This document shows, in pieces, positions 1 through 16,924 of a stretch of DNA of 64,000 nt; within the stretch, counting starts at the first letter, position 1; each line of letters opens with the position of its first letter. The notes beneath the pieces were generated by a model. That model was not told the origin of the DNA. It saw nothing but the letters and a program-made list of their open reading frames with translations, and made no database searches. Both the position numbers and the translations under genes were made by a program. The stretch lies in the NCBI RefSeq assembly GCF_002999335.1, contig NW_020312753.1, positions 62,001 through 126,000 of the forward strand, read 5' to 3'. This DNA is from Cyclospora cayetanensis (taxonomy: Eukaryota > Apicomplexa > Conoidasida > Eucoccidiorida > Eimeriidae).

Positions 1-17
1 GTCTTTTCGAAACTTAC

Positions 18-3000
18 TGTCACTCCAAGGGCCTGCATCGCCTTGAGAATGGGGGCTGGCATGACATAAGCGTTTGCTGCAGCGGCTGAGAAAAACTCCG
101 AGTGCTTTGCGCGCAAAAGGCCTGAGAAAAGCAAAGCTTCCAGAGGCCTCGCCAGTGACACCTCAGCGCACAACAGCGGAAGCAAGAGTGCCATCTCTCA
201 GCGTTCCATACGGAGAAACATTTTCATTCTGTCTGTACATATATCCGTCGCCCTGGCCTCTTGTGAAGCAAGTGTGTGTGGCTATCTACATATTCATACT
301 AATATATACAAATATGCTGAGATATATATAAATATATACATACAGATATACTCATAGATATTCAAGATCCAGAGGGCCCTCGAGGTCTATGTCTTCGCAA
401 GGTCGCTCTGACCGCATAAAATCCTTACTCGTAAACTGTTGAGTGTCTTTTATCCATGCTACCAGTGCCTTCTTCTCTTTGCGTTGTACGTACACCACAA
501 TGCCCAATTGCACGTCTGCAGCTCCCGGGGACTGAGGAGCATCATCCATGAGCACCTCGGGCCCTGCATCCCCTAAGACCAGCGCCGTAGCTTCAAATAA
601 GTCCCTCAGTTTCTCTTCGGTGTCTCCGTCCGCCTCGGTGACGCCCCACTGCCCGTGTGAGTACACCAAATGCAAGAACGCGGCAACAGCTTCCAATGAA
701 GGGCCCCCATCGAACGAAAAGATGTCTGCAGCCAGAGCCTGTGCCTCGTGAAAAACCAGTGCGTCATCGTCTCCCTGCGCTTCCGAGGCTGTGGGGGCCT
801 CTGGAACGTCCGAGACTCCGCTAGGGCCCCCTGTGGGCGGCCTTTCTAGGGGCCCCTGTCCGCCTTCGGGGCCCCTGGAGCTTTCCCCCGTTTGCAGGCG
901 TCTGTGCGACGGTGCGGACGACCCCGTGCGCAACAGCGGCAGGCGCTTGCCAGGAATATCGAGCATCTGATACACGACATCGGTCTCCGTCATGAAGCGG
1001 AGCAGTAGGGGCAAAGCGTCCCTCGCGGCTGCGAAGGCGGCCAGGCGGTTCGTCACGAGGGGCCCTTCTTCCACAGAAACGTCACCTCCCGCTCGCCGAG
1101 GAGCCTGGCTGCCCTCCTGTGCCTCCTCGAGAGGCGCCGTGGGGCCCTCAGCTGGACCCGCGTCTGTGCGGCTGTCGCCTCTCGTACTGGTGATGCCGCG
1201 CGTCTGCCGCTGCGCGCGGTGACGTCTGTGAGCCGCAGCAGCTTGCAAGAGAGCTGCGTGATTCGCTCGACCCTGGAATGCTCCTTCATCTGCTCCAAGC
1301 GCCAGGGATACTTCCTTAAAAAGCCGGGCACCCCCGCTGTGACGCTGAACCTCAGCGAGATGCGACTCTACCGACGTGTCACTCCCCACCTGGAGGCCCC
1401 CAAAGTGCAGGTTCAGCCACCAGGGCAGCGCGGCGGTCTCCTCGGGGGCCCCTGGCCTCGGGGGCCCCTGGGGCCCCTGCGCGGCGGCGCCCACAACCTC
1501 CTTAGGCCGCTGCCGCTGCACCACCATGTGCGGCAGCAACACAGGCGCGAGCCTGCAGTCTGCAGGGGCCAGCGGCGTTCTGTCTAAAGCAACGGGGGTC
1601 AGCCTGTGGCTCTGAACATTCTTCTCCAAGACGCCAGTTTCCCAGAGGACTGTGCAAGTGGTGCACACTGCATCCACCACCCCTACGGTATACGTCGGCG
1701 AGCCGAAAGCCGCTCCCGGAGCTGCCTCTGCAAGAGCAGTAGGAGCCGCAGCGGCCGCACACGAGGCGACATCCTTCTGCGAACCCCTCTTTGCACCACC
1801 CTCGCGCTGCTGCAATAATCGCCGCACATCGACGTACACAGGCTGACCAAGCCGCATGACGGGCTGCTGCAACGGCAAGAGATCCTTCGGTTGATGCTCC
1901 GTCCACGGCGCCAGAGACCTATGGCTCCCCGCAGCTCCTAGAGGCGCCTGCAGCTGCCACGCCACTTTGATATTCCGGATGGCAAAGGACTTCACACAGC
2001 CTGCTCAGACCGACACACAGAGAGACACATACATCTACATACATACATCTCCCTACATACATAGATGTACATACACACATGCATACATACACACATGCAT
2101 ACATACACACATGCATACATACACACATATACATACACACATATGGGCATGCATATATATACACACACATATACATGTACAGCAACGCCCCCTGAACTCA
2201 GGCATAAGGTCCCATCCTGTTGGGAGCGCCTTTTTCTCTCACAACGCGAAGGCAACGCAGGGTTTCCCATTGCCGACCCGCATCCGTAAACGCTATTTTA
2301 AACCTCAACAATAGGACCTTCACGTGGTATACGTTAGGGTGGAGACGGGTAGGCGGGGGCTCTCTCTACCTTTGCAGAGTCGGCCGGCGTCTGCAGCGTT
2401 CTGATTGCTGTGAGCACCTCCATGCATGCGCTCAATTTGCGACTGAAAGTGCCTTATCCACTCGCCAGTAGCATACACCGGCAACGACGGATAAAGCCCC
2501 GAGATCCAGCTCATCGGGTGGCCCCTACGAGGCTCTGGCCGCACGCCTACCATCCTGCGAAAACAAGTTCACGCGGCAACGTGGGTAACGTGTCTGCACC
2601 GCCTCCAAAGCGCAAAGCCGTCAGAAACGCATGCAGAGCACCTCTATATCTGGGGCTGCCGCGAACACAGAGAGACAGAAGCATCGAGACGGGGGGCCAG
2701 AGACGCCCAGAGGCCAAACTGAACGGCAGTTCGAGCACCACGAGGCAGCAAAGCTGCAAAAAGGGCTGCATGCAAGACACCCTCCGACGACGAGCTATGC
2801 AAGAAGGCTGCAATGTACCCTTCTTCCAGCGTGAACTCGTGACCTGAGTCCAGAGCCACCACGTAGTCGACCTTGCCGCCGATCACACACCCCAAGCGGC
2901 CGCCGCTCACCACTGGCATTCCTTCATTAAACTGCTGCAGCTGCTGCATCAGTGGGGGATCAAGGGATAAAGCTGCAGCCCCCATTACCTGCGAGCGAAT

Positions 3001-4127
3001 GCCAGCGAGGCGAGACGGCAGACGCGGGCGTTCTCCCGCGACTATGCCATCGTCTGCGACGCCTTGGAGGGCACAGTGCTGCTGTTGTTGGGGCCGGTAC
3101 TGTTGTTGGGGTTGTGGCTGCTGCCGCTGGTCGTGCAAGGCTGAGGCATCGCCGATGCTGCAGACGCCAGCCTTGAAGGCTTCTATAGGGATGGCGACGT
3201 CAATAGACTGCTGCACCTCCAGGACGAGGCCTATGGCCCCGTTAGAGCCTTCTAATACCGTATCCCCTACAAAAAGGCACCTGTCGACTGCAGGGAGAGA
3301 CATGCACAACAAGCCATGAAAGGCAAGCGTGACTGCCCTGGAGCTTGCGACTTCATCGTGCAAAGGCGTCTGGAAAAAGCCAGAAAGCGACAAGGTTTCA
3401 CGGGGGTTAGAGGGGAAGGAAAGCCCACCAAGCGTGAGACCGCGGCACTTGGTATTCTCTACAGTTCCGTCTTCCCAGGCTACCTGCACCTCGTCAGCAT
3501 CTGGATCCATGTGATCTGCACGGCTCACGCGCATCGACGAACTCCTCTTCTGGACAGTCGCGCTCACTTGCGCTGCTGTCGGGGAGACTACAACTGTGCC
3601 GAAGTAAAAGAAGGAGGCGAGGCACAAACGACAGAGACACGCAGCGAAACGCGACAAGGGAGACACGCGAACCTGCAAAAGTTGCGGCAGGCTGAACGGG
3701 TAAAAGAGGTACACGGGCACGCACACGGAGTAGCCTCTCTCCAAAACATGGATTCGACAACCAGGAACTTCGAGGCAAAAATGCTGTTTTTTCTTCAAAA
3801 GCAGGAGACACATCTTCTTAGGGCTTTCTTTAGAACACACTCACCCGTGTCTAGGTCCTGAGAGTAGTCCTGGATGCCTCTTGGCGTTCTGATGACGAGA
3901 CCCTTCATGCGAGATGTGCGTGACGCCACCTGAGCATCTCCTCCTGCTTGGCCAGTAACACCAGGGGCCTCCCCCCTGGAGAGTGTGCCCCCTTGGGGAC
4001 CTCCACGGCCATCCCCTGGAGAACAACGCTGCACCACGTCGTCTACGTCAAATGCCTGCCCAAGCTTCTGGGGTTCTGCAGGTAATGCCGCTATGAGGCG
4101 AAGGGACTGAAGGCAAACTCCCTGCAT
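18..4127 (-). CDS. UBE2O: UBE2O-like E2/E3 hybrid ubiquitin ligase, N-terminal part (cut by left edge)
   Basis: UBE2O is a large E2/E3 hybrid that ubiquitinates orphan and basic proteins through tandem SH3-like barrels and a C-terminal UBC domain. Exons joined by matching phase: 4127-3845, 3515-2819, 2554-2370, 2000 to 429 or 352, and 121-18, whose donor GTAAGT lies at 17. The conserved order is visible: AFDVDDVV and MKGLVIRTP in exon 1; VQVAWEDGTVEN, a GDTVLEGSNGAIG block and an ALDSGHEFTLEEG block in exon 2; ISGLYPSLPVYATGEW in exon 3; IKVAW, then VGVVDAV plus TVLWETGVLEKNV, and lastly LGIVVYVQRK in exon 4. The small exon 121-18 (FFSAAAANAYVMPAPILK) resembles the stretch leading into UBC. 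The catalytic UBC domain itself would lie left of the window. Exon 4 carries Gly/Pro/Ala-rich low-complexity linkers and poly-Gln occurs in exon 2. The ATG at 4127 is the first in-frame Met of exon 1 but an upstream exon is not excluded. The family is fairly sure; the 3' exon junctions are not. Confidence 0.7.
2027..2182. repeat. Intronic (ACAT/CATACA)n microsatellite
   Basis: A CA- and ACAT-rich simple repeat with nested ATGCATACATACACAC units fills the intron of the UBE2O-like gene between the exons ending at 2370 and starting at 2000. On the sense (minus) strand it reads TG/TATG-rich, giving a pyrimidine-poor intron body. It opens long spurious frames rich in Tyr/Cys/Val on one strand and His/Thr on the other. 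Confidence 0.9.
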
Positions 4128-7100
4128 TGCTCCCACCACGGAATCTCTGCAGATTCCACACCACGTAGTGCAGCGCGGGGTGCTCTGCCAGCTGCTGCGG
4201 CAGCAGGAGCACAAACTGGAGTCGCGTTCAGTTGGAACGGCTCAACGGGTGCACGATTCTAAAGGGATGGACCAAATAATAAAATTGGAGGGACAAGGCA
4301 AGCATAGAACACGCCTAGAGTCTCAAGCTCGGTTGCAGGTGACCCCGGCAGCGAGCTAAGGGGACTTCTTGAGGGAGGGTAGCTACTAGCGAAGGCCAGA
4401 GGGGGCCTCGTTGTGCGGGGCGGGTGACTCTGGATGTTGGCCTCTAAGGGGGGCTAAATCCCACGAATCGCTCAGTTACGTGACCCAGAGACTCCACACG
4501 AAGCCTTTTGTAGAAGACCAAGTTATATTGCCTCGAAGGGGAGCGGCGACACGGGGTAGTCTCCGAAGCAGTACTGGGGCGGTGCCGCCGCCACTGATGC
4601 GCATGCGCTGGGCAGCGCTCGGCCTCAAAAGTTGCCAACTGGTGTACACAAAAATATTCTTTTTGTGTCCCCCAAGGGCGTGATGAGTTGTTAAGACGAA
4701 TGAAGGGCAGAGGGGAAAGGTTAAGGTCTTAAAGAGGGAATTTTCTGCCTTGGGGTTCTTAACAGGAGACAAGAATCACCGTCCAGCGAGCACTGGCATC
4801 TTATCAGTCAGAGTGCATCCAATGGACCTCCATTACTAGCGGGAAGTTAAAGTACTCTCATCTTCTATATTTAATTTGAATGGTGTTAACTGGGGTTATG
4901 AAGAGCAGTGGCTTGAAGGAATGCAGTCGACTTGGTGGGCGAGTGACTAGGTTCGGCTTCGACCAGTACTTCAGTTTTCTACCTTTCCATGTAGATGAGA
5001 AAGTAATCCCTTCCAGCCTACATTATCCGCTACCAACATAAGCGGGGAAAGAGAACATCGGTGTCAGACAGTCGGGTTATGCTCTCGGCCCCCTCCGTGT
5101 TGCTGCAGTAGCTTCCACGTAGACGCTTTCACCCGGCAAACACCACTTCTAAGAGCACTCTTTCCTACAACTGCATGTATACACTTCGGTGGGGAGCTCC
5201 CATAGAATCTATGCCTGGGTATTTGAAGAATTTCAGTATGGAGATGTGTTCTAAGTACAAACCGTCGAAAAACACATGAAAAATCATCAAGAAGGTAACA
5301 ATTCTGCCAGAAAAGAGCTTTCGACATGAGAGCTGCTCGTGGAACAGAACGTGATTTTTCAAAGGTTTGCGTTGTCCGAGGTAGACGTCGGCGCGTTTTG
5401 GCTTGAAGAACCACCCAGCCTACGCTTTACAACTGTTGGTCCCCCTCACAACGAGGGGTTTGTATCAACTATGGCTAAATCCAGCTTTGCACAGCTGATA
5501 CCTTCTTCCTTCACTAGTGTCTATAGGTCAACAGTTGGTAGCCCTGTAGGTCTCCACGTAGCTGAGGATTTCCAACTTCCCACAAATAATGGGTAGGAAT
5601 CAGAGCTTCGCCAGATGAGGAGCGGAGGCTGCGATTCATGAGCTTTATTGTTGTAGTATTATTAGAATATTAAGAACTTTCTAAACATATATCTTTGTCC
5701 TTTCGGAGAAGCTTTGCTGAAAATACAATAGTGTACCACGAGTTGCACTCGCCATGCAAAACCACTCGGCTGTCTCCTTCGTATTGAATAGCTCTATTTG
5801 GTTGAATCTCTTCATACCTTGGTATGGAGGGATCCTAATTTCTGCAGCATCCGGCAATTTCTTGGCAGGCACTCGACGAGTGGTGCCAAATATTGGTCAC
5901 GACGTCAAAGTTGCACACCCAGTTCGTGCGGGGGGACAATCAGCGGCTAGCGTGGAATATAGCTCTGGCACCAGTTTTGGAAAGAAATATTAATAGGCTC
6001 AGGACGTAGCGCATTGCATTGGGATATCTGGCCTCTACTCTGTGATGACTGAATATCGGTGCTCCTTTCGCAAATGGAGCTGCTTCGCATGAGAATGGGC
6101 ATCTGTTGACCTCATCTGTGCAGCACAAAACTGTTACCCATGTCTTATAAGCCACGTTAGGAATGCCTACCCCGCATCACACAGGCCCTTTCAATGGTTT
6201 GGCAATTGCATACTTTGGGAGTGGGCAGCAGGACATAAAGCGAAGTAGTTTGCGATGACAAGCTATCATTATGTAAAAGCGGAATCTGACAATATTGTCG
6301 ACATCGCGTGTAAGGCCGCAATATTTTGCACCCTTCAGCTCTCCATTGCATCAAGGAACACATTTGGACGCCACAACTAATGTACGGATTCTTACAATAT
6401 ACTGCGCATAGCTGCTAAAGACCCAATGGATCAAGTTTTCATGAAGACAACTTTGTAGCCGCATCTTATAGTGAAGTTAGACTGGCACATGTGTGGTCTC
6501 TGTGATACAAGCAAAGCTTCACAGCCCATCAGCCCGCTTTTTCAATCAACATTTGCATTGAGGAAACAATACAGCACCTCGCCAGCTTCAGGCGCATTTT
6601 GGGCGTTAACGGATTTGGGGAGTGTGAATTCGGGTATTGTAAGTCGCATGTTCTCAGACGTTATCGGCTTCGTTCTTAACGTCGTGCACTCTCAAAAAAA
6701 TAGATCAAAGTAGCTTTCGCTTGTTCCTAGAGGTAGAGGATTAAGTCTAGGTAGCGCCCATCTAGATATATTTCATCATCTTGGTGTCATATAGACGTCA
6801 ATCGGCAGTGCGAGCATTGTACAGGATCCCCGTTGTGGTGTGTCCGCTTAGTGTTGATGTGAACCGGCAAATTTCTCGTGAAAAGTGTCATTGGCTTGCC
6901 CTTCAGCGGACATCAACGATTCTAGACTAAGCTGAACGTGAATGCAATTCAGCATGCGGTAACCTGAATAATTGAAGTGGGCTGTGAGGACCTTGAATAC
7001 AGTCTGTACACCCCAGTTAACACCTGTGGGTGCAAATCAGGAAAGGGCTGGCAAAGCCCGTTTTTGTGGATGCACTTCCTTTTATCTTTTTGGGTCTAAA

Positions 7101-7163
7101 AATAGACATTGCTCAGTTTGAGAGGCAGGATTCTACAGTCCAAAGAGGCGGCGATGGGAAAAA
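4128..7163. other. About 3 kb without a recognisable gene
   Basis: Only short frames occur here, with no conserved motif, no exon-like splice pairs that extend an open frame, and no CAG tracts or microsatellites. Composition looks more balanced and more AT-rich than the flanking UBE2O-like gene. It includes the upstream region of the UBE2O-like gene and, near 7164, the promoter region of the carboxypeptidase; the two genes are divergent. Confidence 0.5.
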
Positions 7164-8875
7164 ATGCCAACGAAATTCATTTCGATCGCGATATATCTGT
7201 TGAGCTTCAGCTCTCATGCACGTCCCAGTGCAGGCCAGGCACCCGCGTTTTACCATTCTACAGACGATATTTCTGAGGAGCTCCAGCAGCTGGCCGAGCG
7301 CTGCCCTGATCTTTCGATCCGGCGGGAGCGGGTCGGGGACGAAGCTTTCATCGATATCGCTTCGGTATCGCGAACGAAGCAACCAACTACTCGATTCTTC
7401 CTTCTTGCAGGAGAGCATGCAAGAGAGCTGATCGCCGCTGAAAGCGCGCTTCACTTAATTAAGGGTAAAATCCTTCGACCCTTGGCAGTTCACCAGAATA
7501 CTCAGTATGAGAAGCACGCAGCCTTGTGTGGGGAGGAAAAAAGTCTCCTCAAAAAAGCAGAAAAAGCACTTGAAGATACCTCGTTTCAAGTGATTGTGAA
7601 CGGCAACCCTGTATCCAGAAAGAAGGTCGAACAAGGAGATTTCTGTGTAAACTTACTTCATGATATACCAATCTGCACAGCACTGTCATGCATTTGCTCC
7701 ATCCTACTTGCAGCTTCGGGTGAACGAGAACGCCGTAGATCTCAACAGGAATTGGAAAGGTACATACCTCAACGGACTTAGCACAACTAAGTGTAGTGTC
7801 GCAAAGTTGTTTCATAATCCCGCAGCGCACTGGAGTCCTAGGGCGACCAACCCGGATACATATCCAGGAAAAAGACCCTTCTCAGGTAGACTTTTCCAGA
7901 GCAGCTCATAAAAGGGGAATTTATTATTGATACATACATACAGAGCCGGAGACACAAGTGTTTCGACAAGCTGTGACGGAATTCAAGCCTAATTTATTCC
8001 TATCCTTGCATTCGGGTATTTGTGGACTCTTTGCAGTTCTCAGCTACCTAACAGCTGACTCTGGTACCAACGCAGGCACCTTGGGAATGTACATGCCATG
8101 GGCTTACAAGGAAGCAGAACCGACGGAGAACGAAACAAGGATGATGTGCGGCTTTTCACACGTTGCAAAACATATAAGCACTGTACAGATTTTCAATTTC
8201 CCCAGGCAGATCATGGATTATCTGAACCAGAAGTTTTGTAAATGTCCATGCGGTGATTGGCTATTGCAGTCCAGTACAATCTAGTTCTTGAATTGTCATC
8301 ATGTAAAGCACGCAGGCCCAGCAGGAGAGCGTGTTGGTTATCGTAGTCCAGGGACCTGCCTGGATTTTGTGTATGAATCTCTAAGAGTTCCGTTCGCCTA
8401 TGCATTCGAGGTATGAAGCATTCATCTGTTTGGTGCAAAAAGCGAGAAAACAAGCACAAGCAGATATACACTGAACCTTCCCAACGCCGTGAACTGCTAC
8501 GGGCCTGGGAATCAAACAAGCATTTTCACGACGCCTCCAGTGACTTCTCCGGCGAAATGAGACAGAGGATTCGGTTCCAGGCAGGATGCAATCAGGTCGT
8601 CATAGCACCTGAAACAACTGCCGAAGCCAGCAGCTGCTTTGTGGTCAGTTTGATAAGGCTGCTCTGGCATCGTCGGGTCATCAAACAAGTCGTGAATCCA
8701 GCAATTTAATCCAACTAACGAAGTTGAGTTCAATGCGACTCTACTCAACTGGAGCGAAGTAAGCGCCACATTTGAGTCCGCTTTCTAACTACTACGAAAT
8801 CTGCTGATGTATCAGGCGTACCTAGAGCTGGCCCAGGCCACTACAGAACAACTCCTTGATCCGGAATATGTCTAA
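7164..8875 (+). CDS. M14-family zinc carboxypeptidase, secreted
   Basis: Metallocarboxypeptidase expected to remove C-terminal residues from peptides with one catalytic zinc. Eight phase-consistent exons: 7164-7646, 7714-7759, 7826-7885, 7944-8252, 8316-8410, 8464-8643, 8702-8758, 8816-8875, giving 429 residues. The N-terminus (MPTKFISIAIYLLSFSS) is a likely signal peptide. Zinc ligands are His85 and Glu88 in AGEHARELI and His219 in LSLHSG. The substrate-binding Arg/Asn are in RVNENAVDLNRNW (about 163-175). NPDTYPGKRPFSEPET and the block SPGTCLDFVYESLRVPFAYAFE carry the late core; the last Glu (331) is the catalytic base. The tail has the family's C-x3-FNP and ends YLELAQ. All catalytic residues are present, so the enzyme looks active. 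The start is the first ATG in frame with the signal peptide. There are no low-complexity inserts, unlike genes further right. Substrate class (A or B specificity) cannot be told. Confidence 0.9.
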
Positions 8876-10659
8876 GAGCTCGAGGCCCTTAAGTTCCTGC
8901 TGTAATTCCATAACACAACATGTAAATTTTTAAAAACCTCACCTTGGGTGCTGTTCATGGAGCTACGCACAAACAAAGAATTGACACCCTTAAATAATAT
9001 CCAATTAGATGTATAATTGCACCCATTCACCGCCCTCGCTAGAATGAATGTAAACGAATGCATATTGTTGAGAAGGTTGTCTGGACAGTCTGTAGAATTG
9101 CGGCTGCGACTGTATGCTGCAGAGGGCAGTCAGGCATTTGCAAGGATTCGCCAGTTGGGTGTTCTATCGTCATTCTGATTATGACGAGTGAAGACTAGCA
9201 GCCAGGGAGGGAGGAAACGTGAGTAAGGGCAAGCTTAGAAAATGCAGAGAATGAAACAGAAAACTGTGCAGAAAGCCGCTAGAGGAATTGCAGGGTGCAG
9301 AGGGGGAGTACCTGAGGCAGACAGCGGTAGATATGATGAATGCACCTTAGGGCTGTGCCAATCTGCAGAAAATAACGGAGCAGCGTGCGTTGCATAATGA
9401 CTGCACGTAGAAAGAGGAGGAGGCAGCATTAAACTGGGCACGAAGGGCCACTCACAGCGGGAACGGACAAAGTGTGAGGCCGGTGAAACAGGAAGATTAC
9501 AGAGATGCCAGAAACCTCTCTTATGTGGACAAGTAATAACGTGTGTTACTATACCAGCAAGGACAAGGACCCCAGCGCTTCCCAAAAAAGAGTTCGGAAC
9601 AATCTGTAACAACCGGCGCGTCAGATAAAAATACAAGTGTGGGAGCAGGCTGATGAAGGGGGCTCCTGAGCGCCAGTTTCCATTTCCAAAATGCTTTTAT
9701 TTAGGAGTACAAGAAAATAATCCCAGGAAAAAACATGATCATGACTGTATGTATACACAGCGCTGCAACGTGATTCCAGCAGTAGTTTCTGCTTTGCGCT
9801 TGACTCAGCGTTCGGCCCGAAACTTATCGCTGAAACTCTTCTACGACCGTGGAAATATCGTACTTTGCAGTAAAATCTCCACGGCAAGGAGGGATTCTAT
9901 GGCACAAAAAACGACCTTGCAAGCCCGCTCCAGGCCCCTTCTATCGTCCATCGGGGCCCCACAAGGGGGTCCCTAGCGTTTTTCCGCCGGGTTCTCAAGG
10001 AAAGGGACTTTTCCGGGCCTATTTACTGCACTGTCTGCCACTAGATATGCTTCAGATCTGCCCTCTCCATCCCTCCAGCCCGTGTTTCGACGTCATCTCG
10101 ATATCATCGCGAGCGATTGTACACTGGCAACAGCAGAACCTCAAAAATTCGGCGAAGCGGGAAGCTGGCTGTCTACCCACTGGGAGTCTTCTCTACCTAA
10201 AAGGCTCATGTTTTCGCACTGCAGTGCTTCTCCAAGGACCGCCAATGCACACAAGATTTCCGGCAATCTCAGGGTGACCAGTTCAGGGCATCTCGAGACC
10301 TACTCGAAGAGCCTCATCTTGACCAGCCTCCGCACGGGCTTGCCTTCAGGGCCTATAGTGCGTGTGCAGGCCTCCTGCAGCCCCTCACTTTCCGCTGGCA
10401 ACCAAGAGTACGCGTGCCGTTTCTCGCTGTTTTTCCAGAGTTGGGTATAGCTCCCACAGGAGGACGATCTCGTCACATCTTTCACGTTGCATCCCATAGG
10501 AATCTGTTGACCGAGTGGCAATCCTGCGCTCCTTGTCTGCACACCTTAAGCACCTCGCCAGCGTAAACTGCCTGTGTAAACTTTGAGTCCCCATGAGTTA
10601 CTCGCGTAACTGAGTGTGCCTGGCAGCCCCAGCACAGATTAGGCAGGATTGTGTGCTGA
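8876..10659. other. Intergenic, plus unresolved first exon(s) of the PABA synthase
   Basis: No conserved protein is visible. The open frame of the following gene closes upstream at the TGA at 10657-10659, and no ATG precedes LLIDNYDSF in it, so at least one initiating exon must lie in this stretch or just upstream. Candidate ATGs near 10209 and 10592 could not be decided by phase or similarity. Confidence 0.4.
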
Positions 10660-10681
10660 TTGTGTTTGCCTCCGGATGCAG

Positions 10682-15303
<4,622 letters not shown>

Positions 15304-16099
15304 AAAGTTTTTCTCAAACAGCGTTATTTACCTGATGAAACACCCAAGCTAAGTGTAGCGGTCAGCAGGAACTGACATCCCTCACATCACCGACCTGCAC
15401 GACCAACCCCTGTGCTTTTCTTTGAGATAAGTTTTAGGGGCGAATAGCCGGCTCATGTAGGCATTTGCAAGGCGCCTGTTTGTTACTGTTGTAACAACTA
15501 GATAATCCAACAATTTAACAAATAATACCGAGTTCAAAGCAGAAGCTTTCAAAAATTCGACTTTGAATCAGGTAGAGATGCGCACGTTCATGAGGGCAGG
15601 CCAGAATAGTAAACCACTATGCACCGCGTAACCAAATACAGAGCTAGCCCCTACGCAAAATTCGATGCCGTAACTGCATGCAGACCTGAGTCCGTACGAA
15701 CCAAGCGGCATGGGGACACAACCTCAGGCGCAATGTGTGAGACGGCGGAACCAGGCGCGCTTTGCTGAAACTTGGCTCAAGGTAGCTGGAAAGGGCGTTC
15801 TTTTGTCTTCGTAAACAATGGCTCGTATACTCACGGGTATGAAAAACCTTGCAGCCGGTTAAGTAGTGCTGCGTGCGGTGTAGTTGCAACCTCATCAAAC
15901 GCTGTGTTGGATCAATCCATGTATCTCCGTAATTACTTTTCGAGGTATAAATAGAGTAGACCAAGGCGTACGATAAACACTGTGCAGGCTTCGTTATTAC
16001 CGCGAATCCGAGCTGCAAAAACGCAGCGCGCTACGTTCTTCATAACCCGCACATTGTCTTTCATATGGAACTTGAAATACATCTTTCCCTGTCGAACTC
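15304..16099. other. Intergenic, convergent 3' ends
   Basis: Lies between the stop of the PABA synthase on plus and the stop of the minus-strand gene at 16100. Only short frames without motifs are seen, and no repeat. Confidence 0.5.
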
Positions 16100-16924
16100 C
16101 TACGGGTGGCGGATGACAGACTGCTTGCCGCACTGTTGGCAAGGCGGCATCACGGCCCTGCATTTCCTGCAAACGGCTTTAAACCTTTGGCTACGGCATA
16201 AGCCGAAACACCCAGAAGCTTCCTCTCGCACAATATCAAATTTGAGCTGACGAGGAGGGAGCGTGAAACCAAAACATAGCTCCGTGCGGTCGGAGGGATG
16301 ACCCCTGCACACAATTTCTGATTCTAAAGGAATCAGGATTGGCTGCGGAGGGGCCATAGTAACAAACTGCTGCTGAAGCGCTCTAGGGGTAACCATCCTT
16401 TGCAGCTTTGGATCCGTAGCCGTCGGAACGAACACAACTCTCTCGTACACCGGCTGTGGGGGAGCCTCTATGACGAATCGCTCTGCTGGACGGGACCCAT
16501 AGAGCCCGGCACCTTGCTCGTAGACTAGAGGAGCAGCCTCAGCTCCGTATTTCACAGGATATTGGTCCGCTGGTATCCTGTTATCCTGCCTAGTTCCCAT
16601 TATACCGTTTGCCCATTCCTTTGCCATCTCAGTCCAACTCTGTGGCGCCACCGGGCCATACATCTGGTAATTCTTTGCATCCGAGCCCGTTACATGAAGT
16701 CTCTTTTCAGCCCATGGGCCAGAGGCGTTTCCTGACCACAAAGGACTTCCCTGGTGCTCCGCAGGAAAGCTCACATACTTCATGGCCCCAGGCTCTGTGC
16801 GCAGTGCCGGCGCCCCTTCCATTTGGGTGCGGGGGTATTCCTGGTACTCGCACTCGGTCGGTACAACGCCCAACCTGGGCGGCGCATAAATAAATTCCTC
16901 CGGGATGCGATTCTGCACTTCCAT
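16100..16924 (-). CDS. Hypothetical protein with Pro/Tyr-rich body and Cys-rich C-terminus
   Basis: A single uninterrupted frame of 274 residues from the ATG at 16924, which sits in a good Kozak-like context (AAAATGG). A spliceable AG lies just upstream, so the 5' UTR may be spliced. The body is rich in Pro, Gln, Tyr and Glu (IPEEFIYAPPRLG near the start; RFVIEAPPQPVYERVVFVP in the middle). It has no signal peptide, no membrane segment and no homopolymer run. The last 40 residues contain seven cysteines, including a CRKC-x6-CQQC arrangement that could bind zinc or be palmitoylated. The valine-proline phrases faintly recall alveolins, but the repeats are not regular enough to claim it. I do not recognise the family. 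The absence of introns over 825 bases and even codon use support a real gene. Confidence 0.6.
   Translation of the reverse strand: MEVQNRIPEEFIYAPPRLGVVPTECEYQEYPRTQMEGAPALRTEPGAMKYVSFPAEHQGSPLWSGNASGPWAEKRLHVTGSDAKNYQMYGPVAPQSWTEMAKEWANGIMGTRQDNRIPADQYPVKYGAEAAPLVYEQGAGLYGSRPAERFVIEAPPQPVYERVVFVPTATDPKLQRMVTPRALQQQFVTMAPPQPILIPLESEIVCRGHPSDRTELCFGFTLPPRQLKFDIVREEASGCFGLCRSQRFKAVCRKCRAVMPPCQQCGKQSVIRHP

Noticed and set aside
10082..10450. Plus frame upstream of the PABA synthase as possible first exon
   Set aside because: No donor in the right phase could be tied to the acceptor near 10681, and a minus-strand reading is equally open; left as unresolved.
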